A DNA stretch of 21,625 nucleotides from the NCBI GenBank assembly GCA_021617435.1, contig JAJWCP010000007.1, positions 1-21,625 of the forward strand, written 5' to 3'. The DNA comes from Pseudomonadota bacterium (GTDB lineage Bacteria > Pseudomonadota > Alphaproteobacteria > RF32 > CAG-239). How positions within the stretch are numbered: position 1 is the stretch's first letter; every line of letters begins with the position of its first letter. Position numbers and translations under genes: made by a program. Below are positions 7,535 through 14,804 of the stretch, piece after piece. The notes under the pieces are model-generated. The model had not been told where the DNA came from, made no database searches, and saw only the letters and a list, made by a program, of their open reading frames with translations.

Positions 7535-8500
7535 ATGCAAAACATAAACGAACTTTTCACTCATCACGCCATTTTATCACAAAACTGGATGTGGACGATT
7601 TTCGGTATCAGCGTAATTGTGTTGTTGGTTTTAGACTTATTTTTGTTTAACCGCAAAAATGAAGAACCGCACTTTTGGCACACTTTGTGGATGTGCGTGT
7701 TTTATGTGGTTATCGCCATTATATTCGGTATATTCGTAATTTATGAAGAGGGTGCTGAAAAAGGTATGCTTTACTTTACCGGCTATTTGCTGGAAAAGAG
7801 CCTTTCGCTTGATAACATTTTTGTAATGTCGGTTATTTTTTCCACCATCGGCATTCCTTCCAAATATCAACACCGCGTGCTGTTTTGGGGCATTTTAGGC
7901 GCCTTGTTTATGCGCGGCATCATGATTTTCTTGGGCGAAGCTTTAATTTCGCGTTTTCATTGGGTGCTTTACATCTTCTCGCTCTTCTTAATTTACACCG
8001 GCGCCAAAATGCTTTCTATGAAAGACGGCGAAGAAACCCCTTTCAGAGAATCGCGTATTTACAAAACATTATCAAAGTTCTTTCACGTTACACATGAACT
8101 TCATGAACACCATTTTATGTTCAAGGAAAACGGACATTGGTACATAACTCCGCTGTTTTTTGCCCTGATTATCATTGAAACCATGGACGTTATTTTTGCT
8201 TTTGACAGCATTCCCGCTATCTTTTTAATTACCCAAGATGTATTTGTGGTTTACACCAGTAATATTTTTGCCATTTTGGGGTTAAGAGCCTTATACTTCC
8301 TGTTGGCGGCGATTGTTAATAAATTTACTTATCTTAAACCGGCACTGTCAATTATCTTAATTTTCATCGGATGCAAAATCTTTCTGCCGCATTTCGGCAT
8401 TGAAATTGCAGCATGGCAGTCGCTGAGCGTAACCTTCACCCTGCTCTTTGGCGGCATATTGCTATCCATTTATAAAGACAGTTCCAAAACTAAAGCTTAA
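7535..8500 (+). CDS. alx: TerC/Alx-family inner membrane protein, probable manganese exporter
   Basis: The 321-residue protein has the same length as E. coli Alx and about nine hydrophobic segments. Family markers are LLEKSLSLDNIFV (Glu87, Asp93) and ETMDVIFAFDSIPAIF (Asp218, Asp224): paired acidic residues in membrane helices that are thought to handle metal. A histidine-rich cytoplasmic or periplasmic loop (HVTHELHEHHF, 184-194) sits between the two halves. E. coli Alx exports Mn2+ and is controlled by a yybP-ykoY riboswitch; no such leader can fit here, because only 23 bases separate it from galE, so control must be different. AAGGA at 7523-7527 is its ribosome site. Confidence 0.9.
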   Translation: MQNINELFTHHAILSQNWMWTIFGISVIVLLVLDLFLFNRKNEEPHFWHTLWMCVFYVVIAIIFGIFVIYEEGAEKGMLYFTGYLLEKSLSLDNIFVMSVIFSTIGIPSKYQHRVLFWGILGALFMRGIMIFLGEALISRFHWVLYIFSLFLIYTGAKMLSMKDGEETPFRESRIYKTLSKFFHVTHELHEHHFMFKENGHWYITPLFFALIIIETMDVIFAFDSIPAIFLITQDVFVVYTSNIFAILGLRALYFLLAAIVNKFTYLKPALSIILIFIGCKIFLPHFGIEIAAWQSLSVTFTLLFGGILLSIYKDSSKTKA

Positions 8501-8502
8501 AA

Positions 8503-9606
8503 ATGACGGATAAGGTAACAAATCAACCGCTTTCAGTATATATTCACTGGCCCTATTGCAAAAGCAAGTGCCCATATTGCGACTTTTTCAAGCGCGTTAA
8601 TCCTAACGTTAATCAGGATGAAGTTGTTGCCTCGTATCTCAACGAGCTTGATTATTATCACCATCTGGTGCCAAACCGAAAAATACGCTCCGTGTTTTTC
8701 GGCGGCGGCACTCCGTCTTTATTAAAACCTGAGCTTATAAACCGAATACTTGACCGCATTGCCAAATTATGGAGCTTTGATGATAATCCCGAAATCAGTT
8801 TGGAAGCAAACCCCAATTCTGAATACCCCGAAATGTTTGCTCGGTTGAAACAAGCCGGAATTAACCGCTTATCATTGGGCGTGCAAGCATTAAATGATGC
8901 CGATTTACGCTTTTTGGGGCGTACCCACAGCCTCAAACAGGCTTTGCACAGTATTGACGAAGTACTTAACACTTTTGACAATCATTCGGCGGATTTTATT
9001 TATACACGCCCCGAACAAACTCTCAAAGATTGGGAACAAGAACTTGGTTTAATTACCGGTTTGGGTTTTAAACACTTATCCCTTTATCAGCTGACTATTG
9101 AGGAAGGTACGGTTTTTGCCGCCAAACACGTTAAAATTACTGACGAAGAAAAAGCGTCTGAAATGTACCGCTTTACTGTTAATTATTTGCGTGCAAAAGG
9201 TTATCCCCGTTATGAGGTTTCAAACTATGCCGCCTCAAAATTTGAATCCAAACACAATAAATGCTATTGGTTAGGCGATGATTACATCGGTATCGGTGAA
9301 TCAGCGCACGGACGTTTAAAAATCGGTAACTGCCATTACGCTTTTGTGCACCCTCATCTCAAGACAGCGCTTTCAGCTCAGGAACGGGCGGAGGAACTTA
9401 TAATTATGGGCTTACGCTTGCAAGCCGGCATAAATAAAAAACATTTTGCGCAAATTTCCGGCTTAAATTTTGATGATTTTGTAAATAATCGCGCTTTAAA
9501 TGAGTTTGTACAAAACGGATTGCTCATAAATACGGCGGAAAACATATCGGCAACCGATAAAGGCTTTCTGCTCTTAAACTACATAATCGGCGAACTTTGC
9601 TCATAA
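8503..9606 (+). CDS. hemW: Radical SAM heme chaperone HemW
   Basis: HemW is a radical SAM protein related to HemN that binds heme and delivers it to target proteins; many copies are labelled coproporphyrinogen oxidase. The 367 residues have the cluster motif CxxxCxxC (Cys19, 23, 26) in YIHWPYCKSKCPYCDFF, the GGGTPS SAM motif (67-72), SLGVQALND, and HNKCYW at 251-256, matching the HNxxYW motif that distinguishes HemW from true HemN. The usual YGLPGQT segment reads YTRPEQT (167-173), close to the form found in Alphaproteobacteria. It begins two bases after the alx stop, with no separate ribosome site evident, so translation is probably coupled. Confidence 0.93.
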   Translation: MTDKVTNQPLSVYIHWPYCKSKCPYCDFFKRVNPNVNQDEVVASYLNELDYYHHLVPNRKIRSVFFGGGTPSLLKPELINRILDRIAKLWSFDDNPEISLEANPNSEYPEMFARLKQAGINRLSLGVQALNDADLRFLGRTHSLKQALHSIDEVLNTFDNHSADFIYTRPEQTLKDWEQELGLITGLGFKHLSLYQLTIEEGTVFAAKHVKITDEEKASEMYRFTVNYLRAKGYPRYEVSNYAASKFESKHNKCYWLGDDYIGIGESAHGRLKIGNCHYAFVHPHLKTALSAQERAEELIIMGLRLQAGINKKHFAQISGLNFDDFVNNRALNEFVQNGLLINTAENISATDKGFLLLNYIIGELCS

Positions 9607-9874
9607 ACAAAGAGGAGCATGTTTATTACAAAACAACGCTCCTCACTCACCATCTTTATAAAAAACAATAAAGTTAATTTATAAAGCGCTCAATTTGTAA
9701 AAAAGAAAAATATATTTTCCTTTTATCTCCTTGAACACTTTTGATATAGTCATTACGCATACAATATCAAGCCGATATAGCCAAATTATCAGGGTATAAC
9801 TTTATACATATTGCAATTTAACCATAAGCAGAGTATCCTGACAGCAGTATTGAGTTTAGCCAGGAGAAAATTTA
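9607..9874. other. Intergenic region with stacked inverted repeats before the pilin operon
   Basis: There is no gene here. It holds GAGGAGC/GCTCCTC (9612-9618 with 9638-9644, 19-base loop, no T tract, so a doubtful terminator for hemW), CTTTATAAA/TTTATAAAG (9654-9662 with 9678-9686), TTGATAT/ATATCAA (9741-9747 with 9764-9770), and a tight GTATAA-CT-TTATAC palindrome (9794-9807). GATATAG occurs twice, 31 bases apart (9743 and 9774). I could not settle on a promoter. AGGAG at 9862-9866 is the ribosome site of the prepilin gene. Confidence 0.5.
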
Positions 9875-10345
9875 ATGCCAAAAGACAATCAGTTAGGTCG
9901 CAGCATGGTAGAAATGCTCGGCGTTTTGGCAATTATCGGCGTTTTGTCGGTAGGCGGCATTGCCGGATATGCTAAAGCTATGCAAAAATACAAACTAAAC
10001 AAGGTTGAAGATCAGGTTTCCCATATTGTTGCCAATTTGCGCACCGTATTTTTAAATGCCAAAGATTATTCATCGCTTGCGAGCGAGCCGGTTAAAACCG
10101 CGATTAAGTTGGGTGTGTTTCCTAATGATATGATAGTTGATGAACAAACGTTGAAAAACCCGTATGGCGGAGCGGTTACGCTTGAAACCGTTGCAGTAGA
10201 CGGTCACGACAATTGGGGCTTTAAGCTTACCTACGCCGGCTTACCGAAAGATGCTGCCATTCATATCGGCACTGCCGACTGGGGCGACAGCGATAAAATC
10301 GGCTTAAAAGAAATTAAAATTAACGGAACCAACAATAACCCTTAA
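9875..10345 (+). CDS. Type IV prepilin-like / pseudopilin protein
   Basis: The 156-residue product carries a short polar leader ending in Gly8, then RSMVEMLGVLAIIGVLSVGGIAG, the class III (prepilin peptidase) signal with Glu at +5 (Glu13) and a hydrophobic helix to about residue 31. Processing would leave a 148-residue filament-type subunit anchored by the helix; the C-terminal domain is small, cysteine-free and ends GTNNNP. Arg9 is at the predicted +1 position, where Phe, Met or Leu is usual. It closely resembles the N-terminus of the gene at 20767. No pilus or type II secretion assembly genes lie nearby. The next gene follows after 20 bases and is probably co-transcribed. A structural pilin, minor pilin or pseudopilin cannot be told apart here. 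Confidence 0.85.
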   Translation: MPKDNQLGRSMVEMLGVLAIIGVLSVGGIAGYAKAMQKYKLNKVEDQVSHIVANLRTVFLNAKDYSSLASEPVKTAIKLGVFPNDMIVDEQTLKNPYGGAVTLETVAVDGHDNWGFKLTYAGLPKDAAIHIGTADWGDSDKIGLKEIKINGTNNNP

Positions 10346-10365
10346 ATTTTGAAAGGATAATTACA

Positions 10366-10638
10366 ATGAAAAAATTACTTACAATTTTAGCGTTTATGGC
10401 TGCTTTTGCGGTTTCTAACGCTATGGCAGCAAGACCAAGTGCTGTGCAAGGCGGTGGTTCCTCATCAGGCGGTTCATCATCAGGCGGTTCTTCATCGGGA
10501 GGCTCATCTTCCTCCGGAAGTTCATCGTCTGAAAACAGCACCGATACCACTGTTGTAAGAACCAAATATTCGGTCAGCGCTGCGGAAGCTGCCGCCACCG
10601 ACGGCGACACCAACACCGTTTCGTGGACTTTTGAATAA
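10366..10638 (+). CDS. Small exported Gly/Ser-repeat protein
   Basis: The 90-residue product has a signal peptide (MKKLLTILAFMAAFAVSNAMA, cleavage near residue 21), a linker, then a low-complexity GGSSS repeat tract at residues 29-55, and a C-terminal stretch of about 35 residues (TTVVRTKYSVSAAEAAATDGDT...) ending in SWTFE. It has no cysteine and no recognised domain. AAGGA at 10353-10357 precedes the ATG, and the gene is 20 bases downstream of the prepilin gene, with a strong terminator after it, so the two form a unit. It may be an extracellular linker or surface protein working with the pilin, but that is inference. The tract is made of 15-base units and could vary in copy number. Confidence 0.8.
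   Translation: MKKLLTILAFMAAFAVSNAMAARPSAVQGGGSSSGGSSSGGSSSGGSSSSGSSSSENSTDTTVVRTKYSVSAAEAAATDGDTNTVSWTFE
10453..10530 (+). repeat. 15-bp in-frame tandem repeat encoding GGSSS
   Basis: Roughly four units of the GGCGGTTCATCATCA type, followed by two degenerate Ser-rich units, are seen inside the exported Gly/Ser-rich gene. Two central units are nearly identical at DNA level, and the outer ones differ mainly at third codon positions. Because the unit is 15 bases, gain or loss keeps the reading frame. Confidence 0.8.
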
Positions 10639-10654
10639 TATACCAAAACTCAAA

Positions 10655-10692
10655 AAAAATCCCTGCATTTGACATCAATGCAGGGATTTTTT
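10655..10692. terminator. Bidirectional intrinsic terminator
   Basis: A 15-bp stem, AAAAATCCCTGCATT (10655-10669) with AATGCAGGGATTTTT (10677-10691), has a seven-base loop and A/T ends. It ends the pilin unit on the plus strand. On the minus strand it overlaps the stop codon of the Stealth gene (10693-10691). Confidence 0.88.
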
Positions 10693-11728
10693 ATTTTTCA
10701 AAAGCCGACTTATACGGAAATTTTTGTTGCATATACAAAACATGCTTGCGGTTAAGTTCTTCTGAATTAGTCTGCGTATCATTTAAGCAAAATTGGCAAG
10801 GCTTTTTACTCTCCAACTCTTCCATATGCCCCATAATTAAAACTCCGGCAATTTTACAGTTAAACTTTTTAGCAACTTGATTTGCTCCCTTTACCACTAC
10901 GCGGTGATTTAAAAATTCTAACATGCTAACGATTCCCAAGGTTAAATCATTTTCGGTTCTGAATTTAGAATAAGTGGTGCGTTTAAACTCTTCGGGAAAA
11001 ATTTTCTCCGCTTCTAAAAAATCTGATTTACTGATTGCGCCCATAGTGTGCGTATCAAGCATATAAAAAGGTTCTCCGCCAAACTTATCGGCAATCAGCT
11101 TGGTCGGCAGCTGCCAAAGCTTAGTCCACATTTCATCTTTATGATATTCAAGCAGCCCTTTGATGTATGATTTTGAATACAGTTCCTGATAAAAAATCGG
11201 TTTACCGTCAGCGGTAAAGAAAAAGTCAGGAGATAAATAAGTTGCGGTAAAAAAATCATCATTAGAATAAATAAAATGTTCCGACAAATCAGGAATATGT
11301 GCCAAACGCGATTCTATTGCTATGGAATTAAACACCGGCAAAGCTTCCGCCGGAAAAATTTCCGAATGGTCAACAATCTTTATCTTGGGGTGATTAATAT
11401 TTAACCACGCAGGCACCTGATTATCGGTAACAATATAAATATTATTCACCCACGGCATATATTGCTCCACTGAACGCAAACTGTATTTAAGCTCGTCACG
11501 GTCTCGCCAACGCGCCGGACTGATGGCGTATTCATCATCAGGGGCATATTGTTTTTGCCAGTAAGCTTTTTTAGCTTGCCATACGGGGTCATTGCCGTCA
11601 ACCCAGGTATAAACCAAATCTATCGGAAAATCATAAGGATTGGCAACGGCGCGATAAGCCATATATCCGCCGGTTAAAACCACCATTAACGCAAACAAAA
11701 TTATTGCAAACATAAATTTTACGCGCAT
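10691..11728 (-). CDS. Stealth-family sugar-phosphate transferase, membrane-anchored
   Basis: Stealth proteins are UDP-hexose (often GlcNAc) 1-phosphate transferases that build phosphodiester-linked capsule or surface glycans. The 345 residues show conserved region 1 (IDLVYTWVDGND, 36-47), region 2 (ARWRDRDELKYSLRSVEQY, 72-90, then IYIVTDNQVP and HFIYSNDDFF), region 3 (FRTENDLT, 256-263) and region 4 (FCLNDTQ, then FPYKSAFEK at the very end). A hydrophobic segment at residues 5-24 should anchor it in the inner membrane, which is not typical of the family. The frame extends to 11851 inside fmt, but the ATG at 11728 has GAGG (11737-11734) five bases upstream and starts 11 bases after the fmt stop, so it is preferred. 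Confidence 0.9.
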   Translation of the reverse strand: MRVKFMFAIILFALMVVLTGGYMAYRAVANPYDFPIDLVYTWVDGNDPVWQAKKAYWQKQYAPDDEYAISPARWRDRDELKYSLRSVEQYMPWVNNIYIVTDNQVPAWLNINHPKIKIVDHSEIFPAEALPVFNSIAIESRLAHIPDLSEHFIYSNDDFFTATYLSPDFFFTADGKPIFYQELYSKSYIKGLLEYHKDEMWTKLWQLPTKLIADKFGGEPFYMLDTHTMGAISKSDFLEAEKIFPEEFKRTTYSKFRTENDLTLGIVSMLEFLNHRVVVKGANQVAKKFNCKIAGVLIMGHMEELESKKPCQFCLNDTQTNSEELNRKHVLYMQQKFPYKSAFEK

Positions 11729-11739
11729 ATCAGCCTCGT

Positions 11740-12648
11740 TTATAGAATTGTTCCGATTGCAAATGAAAATCCGCGCAATAAATCGGCAATCGGCATCGCT
11801 TTTTTGCCTTGTCGCTGAATTTCCGTAATTTTCAGCGCTTTTGCTCCGCAAGCGACAATCAAATTATGTTCGCCGTCCAAAATCTGCCCCGCATTACCGT
11901 TCATATCAACAACTTCAGCAGTCAGCACCTTAAAGCGCTCGCCGTTATATTCAAAAAACATTGCCGGAAACGGATTAAAAGCTCTGATTTTGCGCTCCAG
12001 CATCTCTGCCGGTTTGGTAAAATCAAGCAAGCTTTCGGCTTTATTCAGCTTTGCCGCATAGGTCACCAGCGATTCATCTTGCTCCAATGGTTTAATTTCA
12101 TCTAAATGCTGTAAAACCTCAGACATTAAGTCCGCCCCGACAGCCGAAAGCTTATCATGCAGAATACCGCCGGTAGTATCAGATGTAATCGGCACCACGC
12201 CTTTTTTATACATTGCGCCGGCATCTAAGGCTTCAACCACCTGCATAATGGTAACACCGCTCTCTTTGTCGCCGGCTTCAATGGAGCGCTGAATCGGCGC
12301 CGCACCGCGCCAACGCGGCAATAACGACGCATGCACGTTTAAGCACCCGCGCGGAAAAGCCTCAATAACGGCTTTAGGCAGTATAAGCCCGTACGCGGCC
12401 ACAATTGCAATATCGGCGTTTAACGCGCAAAAGCGTTTTTGTTCTTCTTCATTTCGCAGTGTTTTAGGTGTGCGCACCTCAATGCCTTTACTTTCAGCAA
12501 GCAAATGCACCGGAGTTTTGCTGATTTTATTGCCTCTGCCCGCCTCTTTCGGCGCGCGGGTATAAACACAAATCACTTCATGTTCATCAATCAGGCGCTG
12601 CAAAACCGGAACGGCAAAATCCGGAGTTCCCATAAATACAATTTTCAT
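11740..12648 (-). CDS. fmt: Methionyl-tRNA formyltransferase
   Basis: Fmt transfers a formyl group from 10-formyl-tetrahydrofolate to Met-tRNA(fMet) for translation initiation. The 302 residues (family about 310) contain the N-terminal MKIVFMGTPDFAVPVL, the catalytic Asn104 and His106 in CLNVHASLLPRWRGAAPIQ with the SLLPRWRG loop at 108-115, and Asp142 in the EALDAGAM block, followed by the C-terminal tRNA-binding OB-like domain from about 205. The partner def gene is not adjacent, though def-fmt pairing is common. AAGGA at 12660-12656 gives a seven-base spacing to the ATG. A terminator lies between ppiD and this gene, so fmt relies on read-through or an unrecognised promoter inside ppiD. Confidence 0.96.
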   Translation of the reverse strand: MKIVFMGTPDFAVPVLQRLIDEHEVICVYTRAPKEAGRGNKISKTPVHLLAESKGIEVRTPKTLRNEEEQKRFCALNADIAIVAAYGLILPKAVIEAFPRGCLNVHASLLPRWRGAAPIQRSIEAGDKESGVTIMQVVEALDAGAMYKKGVVPITSDTTGGILHDKLSAVGADLMSEVLQHLDEIKPLEQDESLVTYAAKLNKAESLLDFTKPAEMLERKIRAFNPFPAMFFEYNGERFKVLTAEVVDMNGNAGQILDGEHNLIVACGAKALKITEIQRQGKKAMPIADLLRGFSFAIGTIL

Positions 12649-12665
12649 AAACCCGTCCTTTATCT

Positions 12666-12688
12666 AAAAAGCCGCCGTAACGGCGGCT
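12666..12688 (-). terminator. Intrinsic terminator/attenuator between ppiD and fmt
   Basis: On the minus strand a GC-rich stem, AGCCGCCG (12688-12681) with CGGCGGCT (12677-12670), a three-base loop and then TTTTT form a compact terminator. It begins six bases past the ppiD stop and ends six bases before the fmt ribosome site, so it may cut fmt expression below that of ppiD. Confidence 0.75.
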
Positions 12689-12693
12689 CAAGA

Positions 12694-14571
12694 TTAGTCT
12701 TCAAAGCCCAAAAGCTTATATTTGATTTTAATTTTATACTCATTGGCAAAGCTTGAAAGCATAGCCTCGCCAAAATCAGCCGCCATTGACATATAAGCCT
12801 TTTGCTTAACTAAATTTTGTTCTGATTCGCTAAGCGGCGCCGAATTTTCATAGTCATTATCAGCAACGGCAATTAAATAATCATCGCCCTGTTGAATTTG
12901 GCGCGGCGTATTCAGCGGTTCGGCAAACATTTCGCGCACATCAACATATGACAAGCCTGCAAAAGTTTCATTACGGGTAATCGGTTGCGATTTATAAAGC
13001 TTTAAGCCGTAACGTTTGGCAACTTGAGCAAGCATATCGCCGTTTTCCAAATCATGCATAACGTCATTAATTTTCTCCTGTGCAATGGCGGTGCGCTCAT
13101 TTGTTGCCCAAAGCTCTTCAATTTCAGGCTTAACATCTTGCAATGCCTGTTGATGAGCCTCCGTAACATTATCAACTCTGACGACCATAAAACCGTCTTC
13201 CGTTTCAATTACCTGACTGGTTTCGCCAACATTATATGAAAATGCGGTGTCAATAAAATCAACAGATTTAACCGATTCGGCAATTTTTTGCGGAACGCGT
13301 TTAACACTGCCGTCTTCGGACAACCCTCCGACTTCAAGCAAATCGGCGTTATAAGTTTTGGCAATTTCAGCCAAATCTGTGCCGGCTCCGAGGGCATCTT
13401 CAATTTTTACCATTTGAGCATAAGATTCGTCATACAAACGCTCATCTTTGATAATTTTGGTAATTTGCGCAACCGCTTCGGCGTGCGCAACTTTGCTGGC
13501 GGCTTTAATATCGGCAACTTTCAAAATCTGCCACATGTCGCCGACCTGTATCGGCTTGGTATACGCGCCTTTGCTTAACTCAAACACCGGCTGAGCAATT
13601 TCTTCCATTAAGTCTTCTTCGGTAACATATCCCAAATCAGTATCGGCTTTTGATTGACCGGCTTCTTCTGCCGTTTTATAAAAATCAGCGCCGTTTTGCA
13701 AAGACCGATATGAACTTTGCGCCGATTCTTCATCATCAAAAATCATTTGTAAAACATCACGAGTTTGCGGAGTTTCAAAATCAGCTTTATGAGCATCATA
13801 ATATAAATTAATATCATCTTCCGAAACCTGCATTTTATCGCCGATTTCTGCCAATGAAAGCGACAAAACCGTTAAATCGCGGCGTTCGGGTTCAATAAAC
13901 GAAGAGGCAAAGTCTTCATAATATTGCTCAACTTCATCATCGCTGATTTTGCGGTCAATAGAAAGCTCGTCAGGTTTAATCATCACATATTTAAATGTGC
14001 GACGTTTATTATCAGCCTTAGCCGCGGCTGAAAGCAAAACTTTCGGAACATTAAAGCCGAGCGCCGGATATTCAACCAACATACGACCGGTTAAAGTGCG
14101 TTTAATTTCATTTAAATAGTCGGCCTCGGTCATATCCGCGCGTGAAAGCGCCTGCCGAAAAGCGTCGCGGTTAAAATTGCCGGCGGCGTCATAAAAAGCC
14201 GGATTAGACAATAACGCCCCTTGCAACACCCGATTACTGAACAAAATATGGTATTTATCGGCCGTGCGGTCTAAAACGGCATTTTTAACCGTTTGTTTGG
14301 TTAAAGCCTGCAACAAAGCCTGACGCATATCTTCATCAAGCTCGCCGTCGGTACCCAAAAGTTTTTGTGCCGAACGAATTTCTTTTTGCAGCTGGTATGA
14401 AAATTGCGCTTGCGAAATTTTAATATTGTCAACTTTAATCACCACGCGGTTATTGTTGGCGGTAACGAAATAGCCGTAAACACCGAACATTGACATAAAA
14501 CTCAAAGCGGTCAAAGTTAAAATCAGCTTTGCCACCCAACTTTTCTGCGCTCTTGCTAATCTGCTTATCAT
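12694..14571 (-). CDS. ppiD: PpiD-like periplasmic peptidyl-prolyl isomerase/chaperone
   Basis: PpiD is an inner-membrane-anchored periplasmic chaperone near the Sec translocon that assists newly exported proteins. The 625 residues (E. coli 623) have a short cytoplasmic start, one membrane helix (about 13-36), a SurA_N-like chaperone domain (about 40-185), a parvulin-type PpiC domain (about 265-355, with TDLGYVTEEDL and the Q-P-F core), and a second, more diverged parvulin-like region (about 380-470) before a C-terminal arm. The ATG at 14571 has AAGGAAA just upstream. It leads the ppiD-fmt-Stealth minus-strand cluster and has its own promoter. Alphaproteobacterial relatives are often annotated simply as SurA N-terminal domain proteins. 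Confidence 0.9.
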   Translation of the reverse strand: MISRLARAQKSWVAKLILTLTALSFMSMFGVYGYFVTANNNRVVIKVDNIKISQAQFSYQLQKEIRSAQKLLGTDGELDEDMRQALLQALTKQTVKNAVLDRTADKYHILFSNRVLQGALLSNPAFYDAAGNFNRDAFRQALSRADMTEADYLNEIKRTLTGRMLVEYPALGFNVPKVLLSAAAKADNKRRTFKYVMIKPDELSIDRKISDDEVEQYYEDFASSFIEPERRDLTVLSLSLAEIGDKMQVSEDDINLYYDAHKADFETPQTRDVLQMIFDDEESAQSSYRSLQNGADFYKTAEEAGQSKADTDLGYVTEEDLMEEIAQPVFELSKGAYTKPIQVGDMWQILKVADIKAASKVAHAEAVAQITKIIKDERLYDESYAQMVKIEDALGAGTDLAEIAKTYNADLLEVGGLSEDGSVKRVPQKIAESVKSVDFIDTAFSYNVGETSQVIETEDGFMVVRVDNVTEAHQQALQDVKPEIEELWATNERTAIAQEKINDVMHDLENGDMLAQVAKRYGLKLYKSQPITRNETFAGLSYVDVREMFAEPLNTPRQIQQGDDYLIAVADNDYENSAPLSESEQNLVKQKAYMSMAADFGEAMLSSFANEYKIKIKYKLLGFED

Positions 14572-14606
14572 TTTTCTTTCCTTGGTTATAAATCATTTTT
14601 GCTGGT

Positions 14607-14634
14607 ATTATAAATTAACAATTCCTTAATGCAA
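14607..14634 (-). promoter_or_regulatory. ppiD promoter
   Basis: On the minus strand TTGCAT (14634-14629) and a consensus TATAAT (14612-14607) are separated by 16 bases. Initiation near 14600 leaves a leader of about 29 bases before the ppiD ATG. Confidence 0.65.
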
Positions 14635-14651
14635 TTATTAAATCAGGCGTG

Positions 14652-14682
14652 TTGACAAGTTTTTTATTAATTTGGGGATAAA
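14652..14682 (+). promoter_or_regulatory. Candidate tpiA-secG promoter
   Basis: A perfect TTGACA stands at 14652-14657, with GATAAA (14677-14682) as a possible -10 at a long 19-base spacing. If used, the leader to tpiA is about 115 bases. TTTAAC (14731-14736) with TATATG (14753-14758) is a weaker, closer alternative. Confidence 0.35.
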
Positions 14683-14687
14683 AAAGC

Positions 14688-14722
14688 TTAACACAACAAA
14701 AAACCGTTATTTTCTGTGTTAA
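14688..14722 (+). repeat. Inverted repeat in the tpiA leader
   Basis: TTAACACA (14688-14695) and TGTGTTAA (14715-14722) are perfect inverted copies 19 bases apart; AAAA and TTTT tracts inside could extend the stem. It sits between the ppiD/tpiA divergent promoters and the tpiA start, and could be an operator or a leader hairpin. It lacks a terminator T tract. Confidence 0.45.
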
Positions 14723-14804
14723 AAACATTTTTTAACTGGAAAAACACAAATCTATATGTTACAAGTTTGGCAACAATGTATGTTTAACAAAATAGGAAAA
14801 ACAG

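Noticed and set aside
9612..9644. Intrinsic terminator of hemW
   Set aside because: The seven-bp stem has a 19-base loop and no T tract follows, so it is listed only as an inverted repeat of the intergenic region.
10453..10530. CRISPR-like array
   Set aside because: The 15-base units are contiguous, without spacers, and encode GGSSS in frame; no cas gene is present.
10320..10646. Proline/acid-rich frame on the minus strand
   Set aside because: It is the mirror of the GGSSS tract and the prepilin end; the plus-strand gene has a signal peptide, ribosome site and terminator.
11729..11851. Stealth protein starting inside fmt
   Set aside because: The extra 41 residues overlap fmt, have no ribosome site I can see, and would put the membrane anchor internally; the ATG at 11728 has GAGG at a good distance.
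14719..14736. CtrA site (TTAA-N7-TTAA) upstream of tpiA
   Set aside because: The two TTAA copies are nine bases apart, not seven, in an A/T-rich stretch where they are expected by chance.
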